A DNA stretch of 64,000 bases, taken from positions 62,001 through 126,000 of the forward strand of contig NZ_JANFDG010000015.1 of the NCBI RefSeq assembly GCF_024609765.1, read 5' to 3'. The position numbers and the translations under genes were made by a program. The notes beneath the pieces are model-generated. The model worked only from the letters and a program-made list of their open reading frames with translations, was not told where the DNA came from and did no database searches. Origin of the DNA: Shinella pollutisoli. GTDB lineage: Bacteria > Pseudomonadota > Alphaproteobacteria > Rhizobiales > Rhizobiaceae. Within the stretch, counting starts at the first letter, position 1, and every line of letters starts with the position of its first letter. Of the stretch, positions 35,963-43,873 are shown piece after piece.

Positions 35963-37479
35963 GCGCGCATCTCCGTTGCGCCGGCAAGGCCGGTCGCGGC
36001 TGTCATGATGGCCTCGCGGTCGAAGTCGCCGCGCGCGAAGCTGCCGGTCAGCTCGCCGCGGCTGATGGTGAGGATGCGGTCCGACAGGCCGATCAGCTCC
36101 TCGATCTCCGAGGAGATGAGCAGCACGGCGCTGCCGGCCTCCACCAGGCCGTTGACGATGCGGTAGACCTCCTGCTTGGCGCCGACGTCGATGCCGCGCG
36201 TCGGCTCGTCGAGGATGAAGAGGCGCGGGCGGCGGCGCAGCCACTTGCCGATGACGACCTTCTGCTGGTTGCCGCCCGAAAGATGCTTGACCAGCGTGTC
36301 GTCGACCTTCGTCGTCGAAAGGTGCATGGCGCGGCCCATGTCGGCCGCGACGGCGCTGATCCGGCCGCGGTCGATCAGCCCGAGCGCGCCGGCGACCGTC
36401 GGCAGCGAGGCGAGCACCATGTTCTCGGCGATGGTGAAATCCATGATCAGGCCCTCGCCGCGGCGGTCCTCGGTCAGGAAGGCGACGCCTGCGGCCATCG
36501 CCGTCGCCGGCGTCGGATCGACGAGCGGTTTGCCGTCGATGCGGATCTCCCCGCGCGCGAAGCGGTCGAGGCCGAACAGCATGCGGGCGAGCTCCGAGCG
36601 GCCGGAGCCCATCAGGCCGGCAAGGCCGACGACCTCGCCGGCGCGGATCTCGAAGCCGATGTCCTTCGCGACGCCCGGCTGGCTCAGCCCCGAGACGGAG
36701 AGGACGACGTCGTCCTTGGGCTTTACCGACCGTTCGGGATAGATGGCGTCGATCGACCGGCCGACCATCAGCGCGATGATGCGCTGCACGTCGATCTCGC
36801 CCCGTGCGGCGCTGCCGGCGACGTGGCCGTCGCGCAGCACGGTGATGTCGTCGCAGACGGCCATCACGTCCTCCAGCGCGTGGCTGATGTAGATGATGCC
36901 GATGCCGCGGGCTTTCAGCCGGGCGATGATGGCGAAGAGGCGCTCGACCTCCGGGCGCGTCAGCGAGGTGGTCGGCTCGTCGAAGATGATGAGCCGCGCG
37001 TTGCGCGACAGCGCCTTGGCGATCTCGACCAGCTGCCGCTCGCCCTGGCTGAGCTTGGAGACCGGGGTCGAGGGGCGGTGCGGGAGATCGACCTGGGAGA
37101 GGAGTTCCTCGGTCTGGCGGCGGATGCGGGCGCGGTTGATGAAGGGCAGGACGCCTCGGTGCGGGAAGCTGTCGATGAAGAGGTTCTCCTCGATCGTCAG
37201 GTTCGGGAAGAGGTTGAGCTCCTGGTGGATGAAGGCGATGCCGGCGGCCGTCGCCTCCTTCGGACTGGCGGGCGCATAGGGCACGCCGTCGAGCCGCATG
37301 CTGCCGGCGCTCGGCTGGTGGATGCCGCCGAGGATGTTCATGCTGGTCGACTTGCCGGAGCCGTTCTCGCCGACGAGCCCGAGCGCCTTGCCCTTCTCGA
37401 CCGAGAAGCCGACGCCGTGCAGCACGGTGACGCCGAAGAAGGATTTGGTGAGGCCCTCGACCTCGAGAAGCGTTGCCAT
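35959..37479 (-). CDS. Sugar ABC transporter ATP-binding protein (RbsA-like)
   Basis: 506-aa tandem ATPase. The first domain has Walker A GENGSGKST (with a Gly-rich ENG variant), signature LSQGERQLVEIAKAL and LIIFDEPTTSL. The second has the normal degenerate Walker A (GLMGSGRSEL), LSGGNQQKVVIGKWL and LFILDEPTRGIDVGAK. This is the usual RbsA/XylG arrangement in which one site is catalytically strong. It energises the permeases encoded on either side. Confidence 0.92.
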   Translation of the reverse strand: MATLLEVEGLTKSFFGVTVLHGVGFSVEKGKALGLVGENGSGKSTSMNILGGIHQPSAGSMRLDGVPYAPASPKEATAAGIAFIHQELNLFPNLTIEENLFIDSFPHRGVLPFINRARIRRQTEELLSQVDLPHRPSTPVSKLSQGERQLVEIAKALSRNARLIIFDEPTTSLTRPEVERLFAIIARLKARGIGIIYISHALEDVMAVCDDITVLRDGHVAGSAARGEIDVQRIIALMVGRSIDAIYPERSVKPKDDVVLSVSGLSQPGVAKDIGFEIRAGEVVGLAGLMGSGRSELARMLFGLDRFARGEIRIDGKPLVDPTPATAMAAGVAFLTEDRRGEGLIMDFTIAENMVLASLPTVAGALGLIDRGRISAVAADMGRAMHLSTTKVDDTLVKHLSGGNQQKVVIGKWLRRRPRLFILDEPTRGIDVGAKQEVYRIVNGLVEAGSAVLLISSEIEELIGLSDRILTISRGELTGSFARGDFDREAIMTAATGLAGATEMRA

Positions 37480-37488
37480 TCGTCCCTC

Positions 37489-38526
37489 CTACCGGTTGAC
37501 GAGCAGGTGGTGGCGGAAGGTGTCGACCGTCGCCGCGAGCAGGATGACGCCGCCCTTGATGATGTAGATCATGAACAGCGAGGAGCCGAGCAGCTTCATC
37601 GACGTGTCGATCAGGAGCAGGAAGAGCACGCCGAACACGGTCCAGACGATCTTGCCCTTGCCGCCGAAGAGGCTGGTGCCGCCGATGACGACGGCGCCGA
37701 TCACGTCGAGCAGGATGTTCTCGCCGGCGATCGGCGAGCCGGTCTGCATGCGCGAGGCATACATCATCGCCGCGACGGAGGCGCAGGCGCCGCTGATCAG
37801 GAAGGTCAGCATGATCGTGCGGCCGACCGGCACGCCGGAGATGCGCGCGGCGGCGGGGTTGGCGCCGACCGCATAGACCCAGCGGCCGAACTGCGTGCGC
37901 GACAGCAGGACATGCGCCGCAACGCCGATGGCGAAGGCGAGCGCCACCGTATAGGGCACGCCGAGCACCGAGCCGGTGGCGAAGGCGGTGAAGCTCGCCG
38001 GAAGGTCGGCGATCGACGACGAGGTGGAATGGAACGTCACGTACCAGATCGCCAGCCCCGCGAAGAACATGCGCGTGGCGAGCGTGACGATGAAGGACGG
38101 CATGTTGAGCCTGACGACGGAGAGCCCGTTGATCGCGCCCACCGCCACGCCGACGGCGAGCATCGCCAGGATCGCCGCGGGAACGGCGACGGCCGAGCCG
38201 GAGAGATAGCCGTTCGTGCCCGTCATCACCGAGGCGCCGACGACGGCGGCCATGGAGATGATCGCGGTGATGGAGAGGTCGATGCCGGCGATGATCAGCA
38301 CGAAGGTCTGGCCGATCGCCACGACCAGCAGCGGCATCATGTCGCCGAGGATGTTGGAGGCGACCTGCCAGGTGAGGATCTCGGGCACGAAGGGATAGAT
38401 CGCCGCGACGTAGACGACGCAGAGGACGAGGACGAAATATTCGGACAGCAGGAGCTTCGCAAGCCGCAGGGCCCTCGGCCTGTCGGCCGGGGCGGCGGGC
38501 GTGTCCGTTGACGCTGAAGGTGACAT
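37489..38526 (-). CDS. Sugar ABC transporter permease (RbsC-like)
   Basis: 345 aa with a ~25-residue Ala/Pro-rich cytosolic start and about ten hydrophobic segments. It has the LIIAGIDLSITAI motif and VIGGTSLFGGKGKIVWTVFG near the C terminus. Nine bases separate it from the ATPase gene. A 12-bp hairpin lies in the 148-bp gap to the binding-protein gene upstream. Confidence 0.9.
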   Translation of the reverse strand: MSPSASTDTPAAPADRPRALRLAKLLLSEYFVLVLCVVYVAAIYPFVPEILTWQVASNILGDMMPLLVVAIGQTFVLIIAGIDLSITAIISMAAVVGASVMTGTNGYLSGSAVAVPAAILAMLAVGVAVGAINGLSVVRLNMPSFIVTLATRMFFAGLAIWYVTFHSTSSSIADLPASFTAFATGSVLGVPYTVALAFAIGVAAHVLLSRTQFGRWVYAVGANPAAARISGVPVGRTIMLTFLISGACASVAAMMYASRMQTGSPIAGENILLDVIGAVVIGGTSLFGGKGKIVWTVFGVLFLLLIDTSMKLLGSSLFMIYIIKGGVILLAATVDTFRHHLLVNR

Positions 38527-38623
38527 TGCGACCTCGTTGTCGGTCTCGTAAGGCGCCCGGGATGCGCCCGTCGCCCGCCTCGGGCCGAGGAGGGGAGCGG
38601 GCCGCATCGCCCGGGAGGATTGT

Positions 38624-38655
38624 CCCGGCGGAAGGCATCGCTCCTTCCGTCCGGG
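38624..38655 (-). terminator. Hairpin after the apiose-type binding-protein gene
   Basis: CCCGGACGGAAGG pairs with CCTTCCGCCGGG around a 7-nt loop: 12 bp with one bulged A. It lies 19 bp past the binding-protein stop, before the permease gene. It has no T-run; attenuator or 3'-end stabiliser is likely. Confidence 0.6.
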
Positions 38656-38674
38656 TTTTCGCGGGCGGGCGGGA

Positions 38675-39682
38675 TCAGCCCGGGTTCTTCTCCTTCCAGA
38701 GGACGTAGCCCCACATTTCGGGCGCCTTCTCCTCCATGTTCGCCTGGGTGATGGCGAAGCCCGGATCGAGCAGCAGGCGGTCGACCTCCTTGCCCTCCTG
38801 CAGGTCGAGGATCGCCTGGATGGCGAGCTCGGTCTCGTAGAAGAGGTTCTGCACGCCGCAGGCATCCATGTAGCCGTCCTTCATCAGCGCGTAGGCGTCC
38901 GGGAAGCCGTCGAAGCCGGTGAAGATGACGTGGCCGTCCTCGCCGACCTTGTGCCACTTGTCCGCCGACTTCAGCGCCTGCTGGATCTGCGGGATCAGGA
39001 AGTCGGAGGAGGTGAAGAGGAACGAGATGTCCGGGTTGGCCTGCAGCGCGTTGGTGAGGCCCGCAAACGCGGTGTCGGCGTTCCATTCGGTCGGGATCTT
39101 GGCAACCACCTCGATCGTGTCGGCGAACTGCGCGACCGCCTCCTCGAAGCCGTCGCGGCGCTGGATGGCGTTCGGGTCGCCGAGGTCGCCGATCAGGATC
39201 GCGGCCTTGTGCTTCTTGCCGGACTGCTTGGCCACCTCGCAGGCATAGGTCACGGCGTCGCGGGCGATCTTCTGGTTGTCGGCCTGGATGGCGACGGAGA
39301 AGGCGTCGGTCTTGGCCGGCGGGCGGTTGAAATGCACCATCGGGATCTTGGCGTCGTTTGCCGCCTTGATCGCCGGGATGACCGCATTGGAGTCCGTCTG
39401 GACGATGATGATGCCGTCGACCTTGCGGGCGATGGCGGCGCGGACCTGCTCGAACTGCTTGTTGTCGTCCTGGTCCGAGATCGCCTCCATGATCTCGAAG
39501 CCGCGCTTCTTCAGGTCCTCGCGGATGATCTGGATGCCGGCGACCCAGAATTCCGAATAGAGGCCGTCGAAGAGGACGGCGATCGTCTTGGTGCCCTGCG
39601 CGCGCACGGCGAGCGTCATGCCGCTCGTCGCCGCGAGCCCCGCCAGGGTGGCCACGGTGAATTCTCGTCTTGTCAGTGCCAT
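38675..39682 (-). CDS. Sugar ABC transporter substrate-binding protein, probably D-apiose
   Basis: 335 aa. The signal peptide MALTRREFTVATLAGLAATS contains a TRREFT twin-arginine motif, so Tat export is likely; cleavage is near VRAQ. The mature domain is RbsB-like (TIAVLFDGLYSEFWVAGIQI, a DGIIIVQTDSNAV segment, TGFDGFPDAYALMK). GGGAGGAGAACGCA precedes the ATG. It is the first gene of the minus-strand apiose operon and lies directly under the promoter with the GntR operator, so apiose or a close relative is the probable ligand. Confidence 0.88.
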   Translation of the reverse strand: MALTRREFTVATLAGLAATSGMTLAVRAQGTKTIAVLFDGLYSEFWVAGIQIIREDLKKRGFEIMEAISDQDDNKQFEQVRAAIARKVDGIIIVQTDSNAVIPAIKAANDAKIPMVHFNRPPAKTDAFSVAIQADNQKIARDAVTYACEVAKQSGKKHKAAILIGDLGDPNAIQRRDGFEEAVAQFADTIEVVAKIPTEWNADTAFAGLTNALQANPDISFLFTSSDFLIPQIQQALKSADKWHKVGEDGHVIFTGFDGFPDAYALMKDGYMDACGVQNLFYETELAIQAILDLQEGKEVDRLLLDPGFAITQANMEEKAPEMWGYVLWKEKNPG

Positions 39683-39765
39683 TGCGTTCTCCTCCCAGGG
39701 AAACTCTTCCGGACGGCGTCCCGCCGCCCGCCGACCGGACCCTCCTGCCTGTCGGATGCGGCTGG

Positions 39766-39794
39766 ACGTTAGGTCATCATATAAGTAATGTCAA
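39766..39794 (-). promoter_or_regulatory. Promoter of the apiose operon
   Basis: On the minus strand, TTGACA (39794-39789) is followed after exactly 17 bp by TAACGT (39771-39766). The -35 is a perfect consensus. The spacer contains the motif ACTTATATGATGAC, which is the GntR operator candidate, so repressor binding would block RNA polymerase. Confidence 0.65.
39773..39786. promoter_or_regulatory. Candidate GntR operator, site 1
   Basis: GTCATCATATAAGT. It matches site 2 (40637-40650, inverted: GTCATCATATGAGT) at 13 of 14 positions. The two sites flank the GntR gene: this one lies between the -35 and -10 of the minus-strand promoter, the other before the RuBisCO-like operon. Binding by the encoded GntR protein is inference. 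Confidence 0.65.
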
Positions 39795-39876
39795 TCGCAC
39801 TTCGCACCTGTTTGCCGCGGCGTTTCTGATTGCTATGAAGAGAGCCGCGACGGTCGCGCCGCCTTTGGAGAGTGGA

Positions 39877-40590
39877 ATGGAGCCTGTTCAGAAAAAGAAG
39901 CTTTACGTCGAGGTGCTCGACAGGCTGATGGACGCCATCTCGACGTCCGAGTTCCCGCCCGGCTCGCAGCTTCCCTCGGAGAAGGAGCTGATGAACATGA
40001 TCGGCGTCGGCCGCCCGTCGATCCGCGAGGCCATGCTGGCCCTGCAGCAGATGGGGCTGATCAAGATCTCGCACGGCGAGCGCGCCCGGGTGATCAACCC
40101 GACGCCGGACGTCATCGTCGACCAGATCTCGGCGGCGATGATCATGATGCTGGCGACGAACCCGCGCGGCTTGCAGGAGCTGAAGGAGGTGCGCCTGCTG
40201 CTCGAGACCGGCCTCGTGCGCGTGGCGACGCGGCGGGCGACGGCGCGCGACCTGGAGCGCCTCGCCGAATCGATCCGCCAGCTCCAGGAGGCGCGCGGCG
40301 ACCAGACGAAGTTCGTCGCGGTGGACATGCAGTTCCACGCCATCATCGCCGAGATGAGCGGCAACTCGATGATCGCCGCCGTGTCGAAGGGCATGCTCGA
40401 CTGGCTCTCGCGCTTCAAGCGCGACCTCGTCGCGCTGAAGGGCGCGGAACGGCTGACCATCGAGGAGCACGAGCGCATCTACAAGGCGATCGCCGCCGGC
40501 GACGCGGAGGCGGCCGCGACGGCCATGGCCGAGCATATCGACCGGGCGAACGAGCTCTATTCCAAGCTGAAGACCAGCTCCCAGGGCTGA
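39877..40590 (+). CDS. GntR/FadR-type (FCD) transcriptional regulator of the apiose locus
   Basis: 237 aa from the ATG at 39877 (GGAG 6 bp upstream); an in-frame ATG at 39835 is an alternative. The winged helix spans about 5-75 (LPSEKELMNMIGVGRPSIRE). The FCD effector domain follows, with the motif DMQFHAIIAEMSGNSM and, near the C terminus, EHERIYKAIAAGD plus the MAEHIDRA histidine, the usual metal-binding set. It sits between the two halves of the apiose locus, divergent from one and upstream of the other, with matching operator candidates on both sides. A repressor relieved by a pathway acid is the simplest reading. Confidence 0.88.
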   Translation: MEPVQKKKLYVEVLDRLMDAISTSEFPPGSQLPSEKELMNMIGVGRPSIREAMLALQQMGLIKISHGERARVINPTPDVIVDQISAAMIMMLATNPRGLQELKEVRLLLETGLVRVATRRATARDLERLAESIRQLQEARGDQTKFVAVDMQFHAIIAEMSGNSMIAAVSKGMLDWLSRFKRDLVALKGAERLTIEEHERIYKAIAAGDAEAAATAMAEHIDRANELYSKLKTSSQG

Positions 40591-40636
40591 TGGGGCGCCT
40601 TGCATTTAAGGCGAGGGAAATATTTGTCCGTTTCAA

Positions 40637-40650
40637 ACTCATATGATGAC
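40637..40650. promoter_or_regulatory. Candidate GntR operator, site 2
   Basis: ACTCATATGATGAC, an inverted near-copy of site 1, lies 58 bp before the RuBisCO-like gene start. It contains the palindrome TCATATGA. A TTGTCC at 40624-40629 could be the -35 of this promoter. Confidence 0.62.
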
Positions 40651-40708
40651 ATGAACTCTTTTTGGTGCTAATTGCTCCTCCATCGTAAGGTCAGTGCCAG
40701 GAAGTGCC

Positions 40709-41989
40709 GTGCAATCCCGAATCGTCGCCACCTATCTCGTCGAGACGCGCTATCCGCTGGAGGCCGCCGCCGCGGCCATGGCCGGCGAGCAGTCGAGCGG
40801 CACGTTCCGCCCCGTCCCGGGCGAGACGCCCGAGCTTCTGAGCCGCTATGGGGCGCGGGTCGAGGCGATCGAGGACCTGGGCGAGGCGGACGCGCAGGCG
40901 CTGCCGTTCTCGCGGCCGCCCTTGGGCGATCCGTCCGCCCGGCCGCGGCGCGCCCGCGTCACGCTCTCCTGGAACCTCGACAACACGGGGACGATCCTCT
41001 CCTCGGTCTGGTCGACGGTGCTCGGCAATCTCTTCGAGCTCCATCACTTCTCGGCGATGAAGCTCGTCGACCTCGTCCTGCCGGATGCCTTCGCCGACGC
41101 CTATCCGGGTCCGGCCTTCGGCGTCGAGGGCACGCGCCGGCTGGTGGGCGTCTCTGGGCGGCCCGTCATCGGCACGATCATCAAGCCGAGCGTCGGGCTG
41201 ACGGTCGAGGCGACGGCGGAGCTCGCCGACACGCTGATTTCGGCGGGGCTCGACTTCATCAAGGACGACGAGCTGATGGGCGATCCGCCGCATTCGCCCT
41301 TCGCCGCCCGCTTCGGCGCGGTGATGGACGTGATCGACCGCCACGCCGACCGGACCGGGCGCAAGGCCATGTTCGCCGCCAACATCTCCGGCGACATCGA
41401 CCAGATGCGCCGCCGGCTCGACCTGATCGAAAAGCGCGGCGGCACCTGCGCCATGCTCGTGCTCAATTCGGTCGGCCTGCCGGGCGTGGCGGAGGTGCGG
41501 CGCCATTCCTCGGTCGCCATCCACGGGCACCGGGCGGGCTGGGGCCTCTTCAGCCGCTCGCCCGACCTCGGCGTCAGCTACACCGCCTACCAGAAGTTCT
41601 GGCGCGTGGCGGGCGTCGACCACATGCATGTCAACGGCCTGTCGAACAAGTTCTGCGAGCCGGACGAATCGGTCGTCGCCTCGGCGCGCGAGTGTTTGAC
41701 GCCGATGTTCTCGCGTCCCGACCGGCCGGACACGGTGATGCCGGTCTTCTCCTCGGGTCAGTCGGCCGTGCAGGCGGAGGCGACCCATGCGGCGCTCGGC
41801 TCCTGCGACCTGATCTATTGCTGCGGCGGCGGCATCATGGCGCATCCGGGCGGCGTCGCCGCCGGCGTGCGCAGCCTCCGCGAGGCCTGGGAGGCGGCGG
41901 CCGCCGGCATCCCGGCCCGGGACCACGCCGCCACCCACCCCGACCTCAAGGCCGCGCTCGAGACGTTCGGCCGCGGCGCGGGCCGATGA
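40709..41989 (+). CDS. oiaX: RuBisCO-like protein acting on 3-oxo-isoapionate 4-phosphate
   Basis: 426 aa from a GTG at 40709 with AGGAAG upstream (GTG 40694 is an alternative). The RuBisCO large-subunit fold keeps the carbamylation/metal motif KDDE (K185-D187-E188), the loop lysine K159 (GTIIKPSVGL) and a loop-6 lysine K314 (GLSNKF). The phosphate-site region differs (SSGQSAVQAEA, CCGGGIMAHPGG), so it is a RuBisCO-like protein, not a CO2-fixing enzyme. In apionate pathways two such proteins are known: one decarboxylates 3-oxo-isoapionate 4-phosphate; the other cleaves it by transcarboxylation/hydrolysis to 3-phosphoglycerate and glycolate (OiaX/OiaT). I cannot tell which from sequence. No tetrulose-phosphate isomerase is nearby, which mildly favours the second. 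Confidence 0.82.
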   Translation: MQSRIVATYLVETRYPLEAAAAAMAGEQSSGTFRPVPGETPELLSRYGARVEAIEDLGEADAQALPFSRPPLGDPSARPRRARVTLSWNLDNTGTILSSVWSTVLGNLFELHHFSAMKLVDLVLPDAFADAYPGPAFGVEGTRRLVGVSGRPVIGTIIKPSVGLTVEATAELADTLISAGLDFIKDDELMGDPPHSPFAARFGAVMDVIDRHADRTGRKAMFAANISGDIDQMRRRLDLIEKRGGTCAMLVLNSVGLPGVAEVRRHSSVAIHGHRAGWGLFSRSPDLGVSYTAYQKFWRVAGVDHMHVNGLSNKFCEPDESVVASARECLTPMFSRPDRPDTVMPVFSSGQSAVQAEATHAALGSCDLIYCCGGGIMAHPGGVAAGVRSLREAWEAAAAGIPARDHAATHPDLKAALETFGRGAGR

Positions 41990-42053
41990 AAGTTCACGCG
42001 ACAACCCGGCTCGGGCACGCTTCGCCGGCCGGTCCAACAGGGAGAGAGACACG

Positions 42054-42899
42054 ATGACGACTTCGGTGGCACTGCTCGGCGCGGGAGGGAAGATGGGCTT
42101 CCGCGTCACCCGCAAACTGATCGACGCGGGCTACGACGTCCGCGCGGTCGAGATCGGCGAGGCCGGCCGCGCGCGGCTCGCGGAGGCCGGCATCAAGGCC
42201 GTCTCCATGGAGGAGGGCATCCCCGGTGCAGAGGTCGTCGTCATGGCGCTGCCCGACAACGTGATCGGCAAGGTCGCGCGGCAGATCTCGCCGATGCTGC
42301 CCTCCGGCGCGATGCTGCTCATCCTCGATGCCGCCGCCCCCTATGCCGACGACCTGCCGAAGGACCGTCCGGACCTCACCTATTTCGTCGGCCATCCGTG
42401 CCATCCGCCGCTGTTCAACGACGAGACCGAGTGGGACGCCCGCCGCGACTATCACGGCGGCATCGCCAAGCAGTCGATCGTCTGCGCGCTGATGCAGGGG
42501 CCGGAGGAGCACTACGCGCTCGGCGAGGAGATCTGCAAGGCGATGTGGTCGCCGATCATCAACAGCTACCGCGTCAGCGTCGAGCAGCTGGCGATCCTGG
42601 AGCCCGGCCTGTCGGAGATGGTCGCCATGCCCTTCGTCGACACGATGGTGGAGGCGGTCGAGGAGTGCGAGAAGAAATACGGCATTCCCCGGCAGGCGGC
42701 GCTGGATTTCCTGATCGGTCACCTCAATGTCGAGATCGCCATGTGGTTCGGCTATTCGCCGAAGGTGCCCTCCGACGCGGCGCTGCGGCTGATGCGCTTC
42801 GCCAAGGGGGTCGTCGTCAAGGACGACTGGCGCGAGGCGCTTTCGCCGGCGAAGGTCAAGGAGGCCTCCGAGCTCATCGTCCACGGCAAGGGGGCCTGA
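42054..42899 (+). CDS. apnO: D-apionate oxidoisomerase-like protein, copy 2
   Basis: 281 aa. It has the same two-domain layout as the gene at 34116: GAGGKMG at the NAD site, HPCHPPLFNDETEWDARRDY, EQLAILEPGLSEM and a VVKDDWREAL C-terminal segment. The two proteins are clearly homologous but far from identical, so this is an old duplication or separate acquisition. It lies between the RuBisCO-like and decarboxylase-like genes. It may serve as the second oxidoisomerase, or handle a stereoisomer or a related branched acid. AGGGAGAGAGACACG precedes the ATG. Confidence 0.78.
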   Translation: MTTSVALLGAGGKMGFRVTRKLIDAGYDVRAVEIGEAGRARLAEAGIKAVSMEEGIPGAEVVVMALPDNVIGKVARQISPMLPSGAMLLILDAAAPYADDLPKDRPDLTYFVGHPCHPPLFNDETEWDARRDYHGGIAKQSIVCALMQGPEEHYALGEEICKAMWSPIINSYRVSVEQLAILEPGLSEMVAMPFVDTMVEAVEECEKKYGIPRQAALDFLIGHLNVEIAMWFGYSPKVPSDAALRLMRFAKGVVVKDDWREALSPAKVKEASELIVHGKGA

Positions 42900-42901
42900 T
42901 C

Positions 42902-43747
42902 CTGTCCGCGTCCCCGCGCATCGTCTCGGTCTCGACGGCGCTCTTCGACGGCTATTCCATGGCGGAGGCCGTCGAGGAGATCGCCCGTGCCGGCGGCCGC
43001 CATGTCGAGCCGGCCTTCATCAAGGGCTATGTCGATTTCGACGAGGACGCCTTCTCGGCCGCCGCGGCGCGGCGCCTCCACCGCCTCGTCGCGGGCAGGG
43101 GGCTTTCCGTCCATGCGGTCTCCGCGCATCTCGACCTGTCGCGGCCGGGCGCGGCCGAGGATTTGATCCGGCGGATCGGCTTCGCCGCCGACCTCGGCGC
43201 CGCCTTCCTGATCACCAATTCCGGACCCGCCGGGGAGCGGGACGCAATCCGCGCGACGATAGAGGCGGCCCTTCCGAGGCTGGACGCGGCCGGGCTCACG
43301 CTCGCCCTCGAAAACCCGGGCCACGGCAGCGGCAACCTCACCGGCACGGTCGCTGCGGCCGCCGCGTTCCTGCGCGCCGTCGGATCGCCGCGCGTGCGGC
43401 TCAACCACGACACGGGCAATGTCTTCACCTACAGCGGCGAACGGTGCCAGCCGGCGGAGGACTACGCCGCTGCGCCCGACATCGTCGCGCATGCGCATCT
43501 GAAGGACGTGCGCTCCGCGGGCGGCGACTGGGTGTTCTGCGCGCTCGGGGCCGGCGACGTCGCGTTTTCCGACTACTGGAAGGCCGTTCCCGCCGGCCTG
43601 CCGGTGAGCATCGAGCTGCCGCTGCGCCTCGACCGCCCGGGACGGGCGGACCCGCGCCGGCGGCCGGAACCCCTCTCCATCGAGGCGATCCGGCACGATC
43701 TTTCGGCATCGATCGGCTATATCGAGAGGCTGGAAGCGGCCCGATAG
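42902..43747 (+). CDS. oiaC: 3-oxo-isoapionate decarboxylase-like (xylose-isomerase-type TIM barrel)
   Basis: 281 aa if started at the CTG at 42902, 7 bp after AAGGGGG. The first in-frame ATG (42959) would delete the opening strand IVSVSTALF, so a non-ATG start is needed. The AP-endonuclease-2/xylose-isomerase barrel shows metal ligands in LALENPGHG (Glu), LNHDTGN (Asp), HAHLKDV (His) and SIELPL (Glu). OiaC converts 3-oxo-isoapionate to L-erythrulose without phosphorylation. Its position behind oxidoisomerase and RuBisCO-like genes supports that role, but epimerases and isomerases share this fold. The first codon lies 2 bp past the oxidoisomerase stop. Confidence 0.72.
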   Translation: MSASPRIVSVSTALFDGYSMAEAVEEIARAGGRHVEPAFIKGYVDFDEDAFSAAAARRLHRLVAGRGLSVHAVSAHLDLSRPGAAEDLIRRIGFAADLGAAFLITNSGPAGERDAIRATIEAALPRLDAAGLTLALENPGHGSGNLTGTVAAAAAFLRAVGSPRVRLNHDTGNVFTYSGERCQPAEDYAAAPDIVAHAHLKDVRSAGGDWVFCALGAGDVAFSDYWKAVPAGLPVSIELPLRLDRPGRADPRRRPEPLSIEAIRHDLSASIGYIERLEAAR

Positions 43748-43873
43748 GCTCTGCGCCGGCGGCCGGAAGTCCGATCAAACTTGTTTTCCGAATAAACCAA
43801 ATCCTTACGTCGTCGTCGTAACCTCGTCCGAATGGAGTGATCAGGCCCTTCCCTCGGAGCGAGTACCGGATGC

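Noticed and set aside
40709-41989. A true CO2-fixing RuBisCO large subunit
   Set aside because: The phosphate-site segments are altered, there is no small subunit or phosphoribulokinase, and the apionate genes around it explain it as a RuBisCO-like protein.
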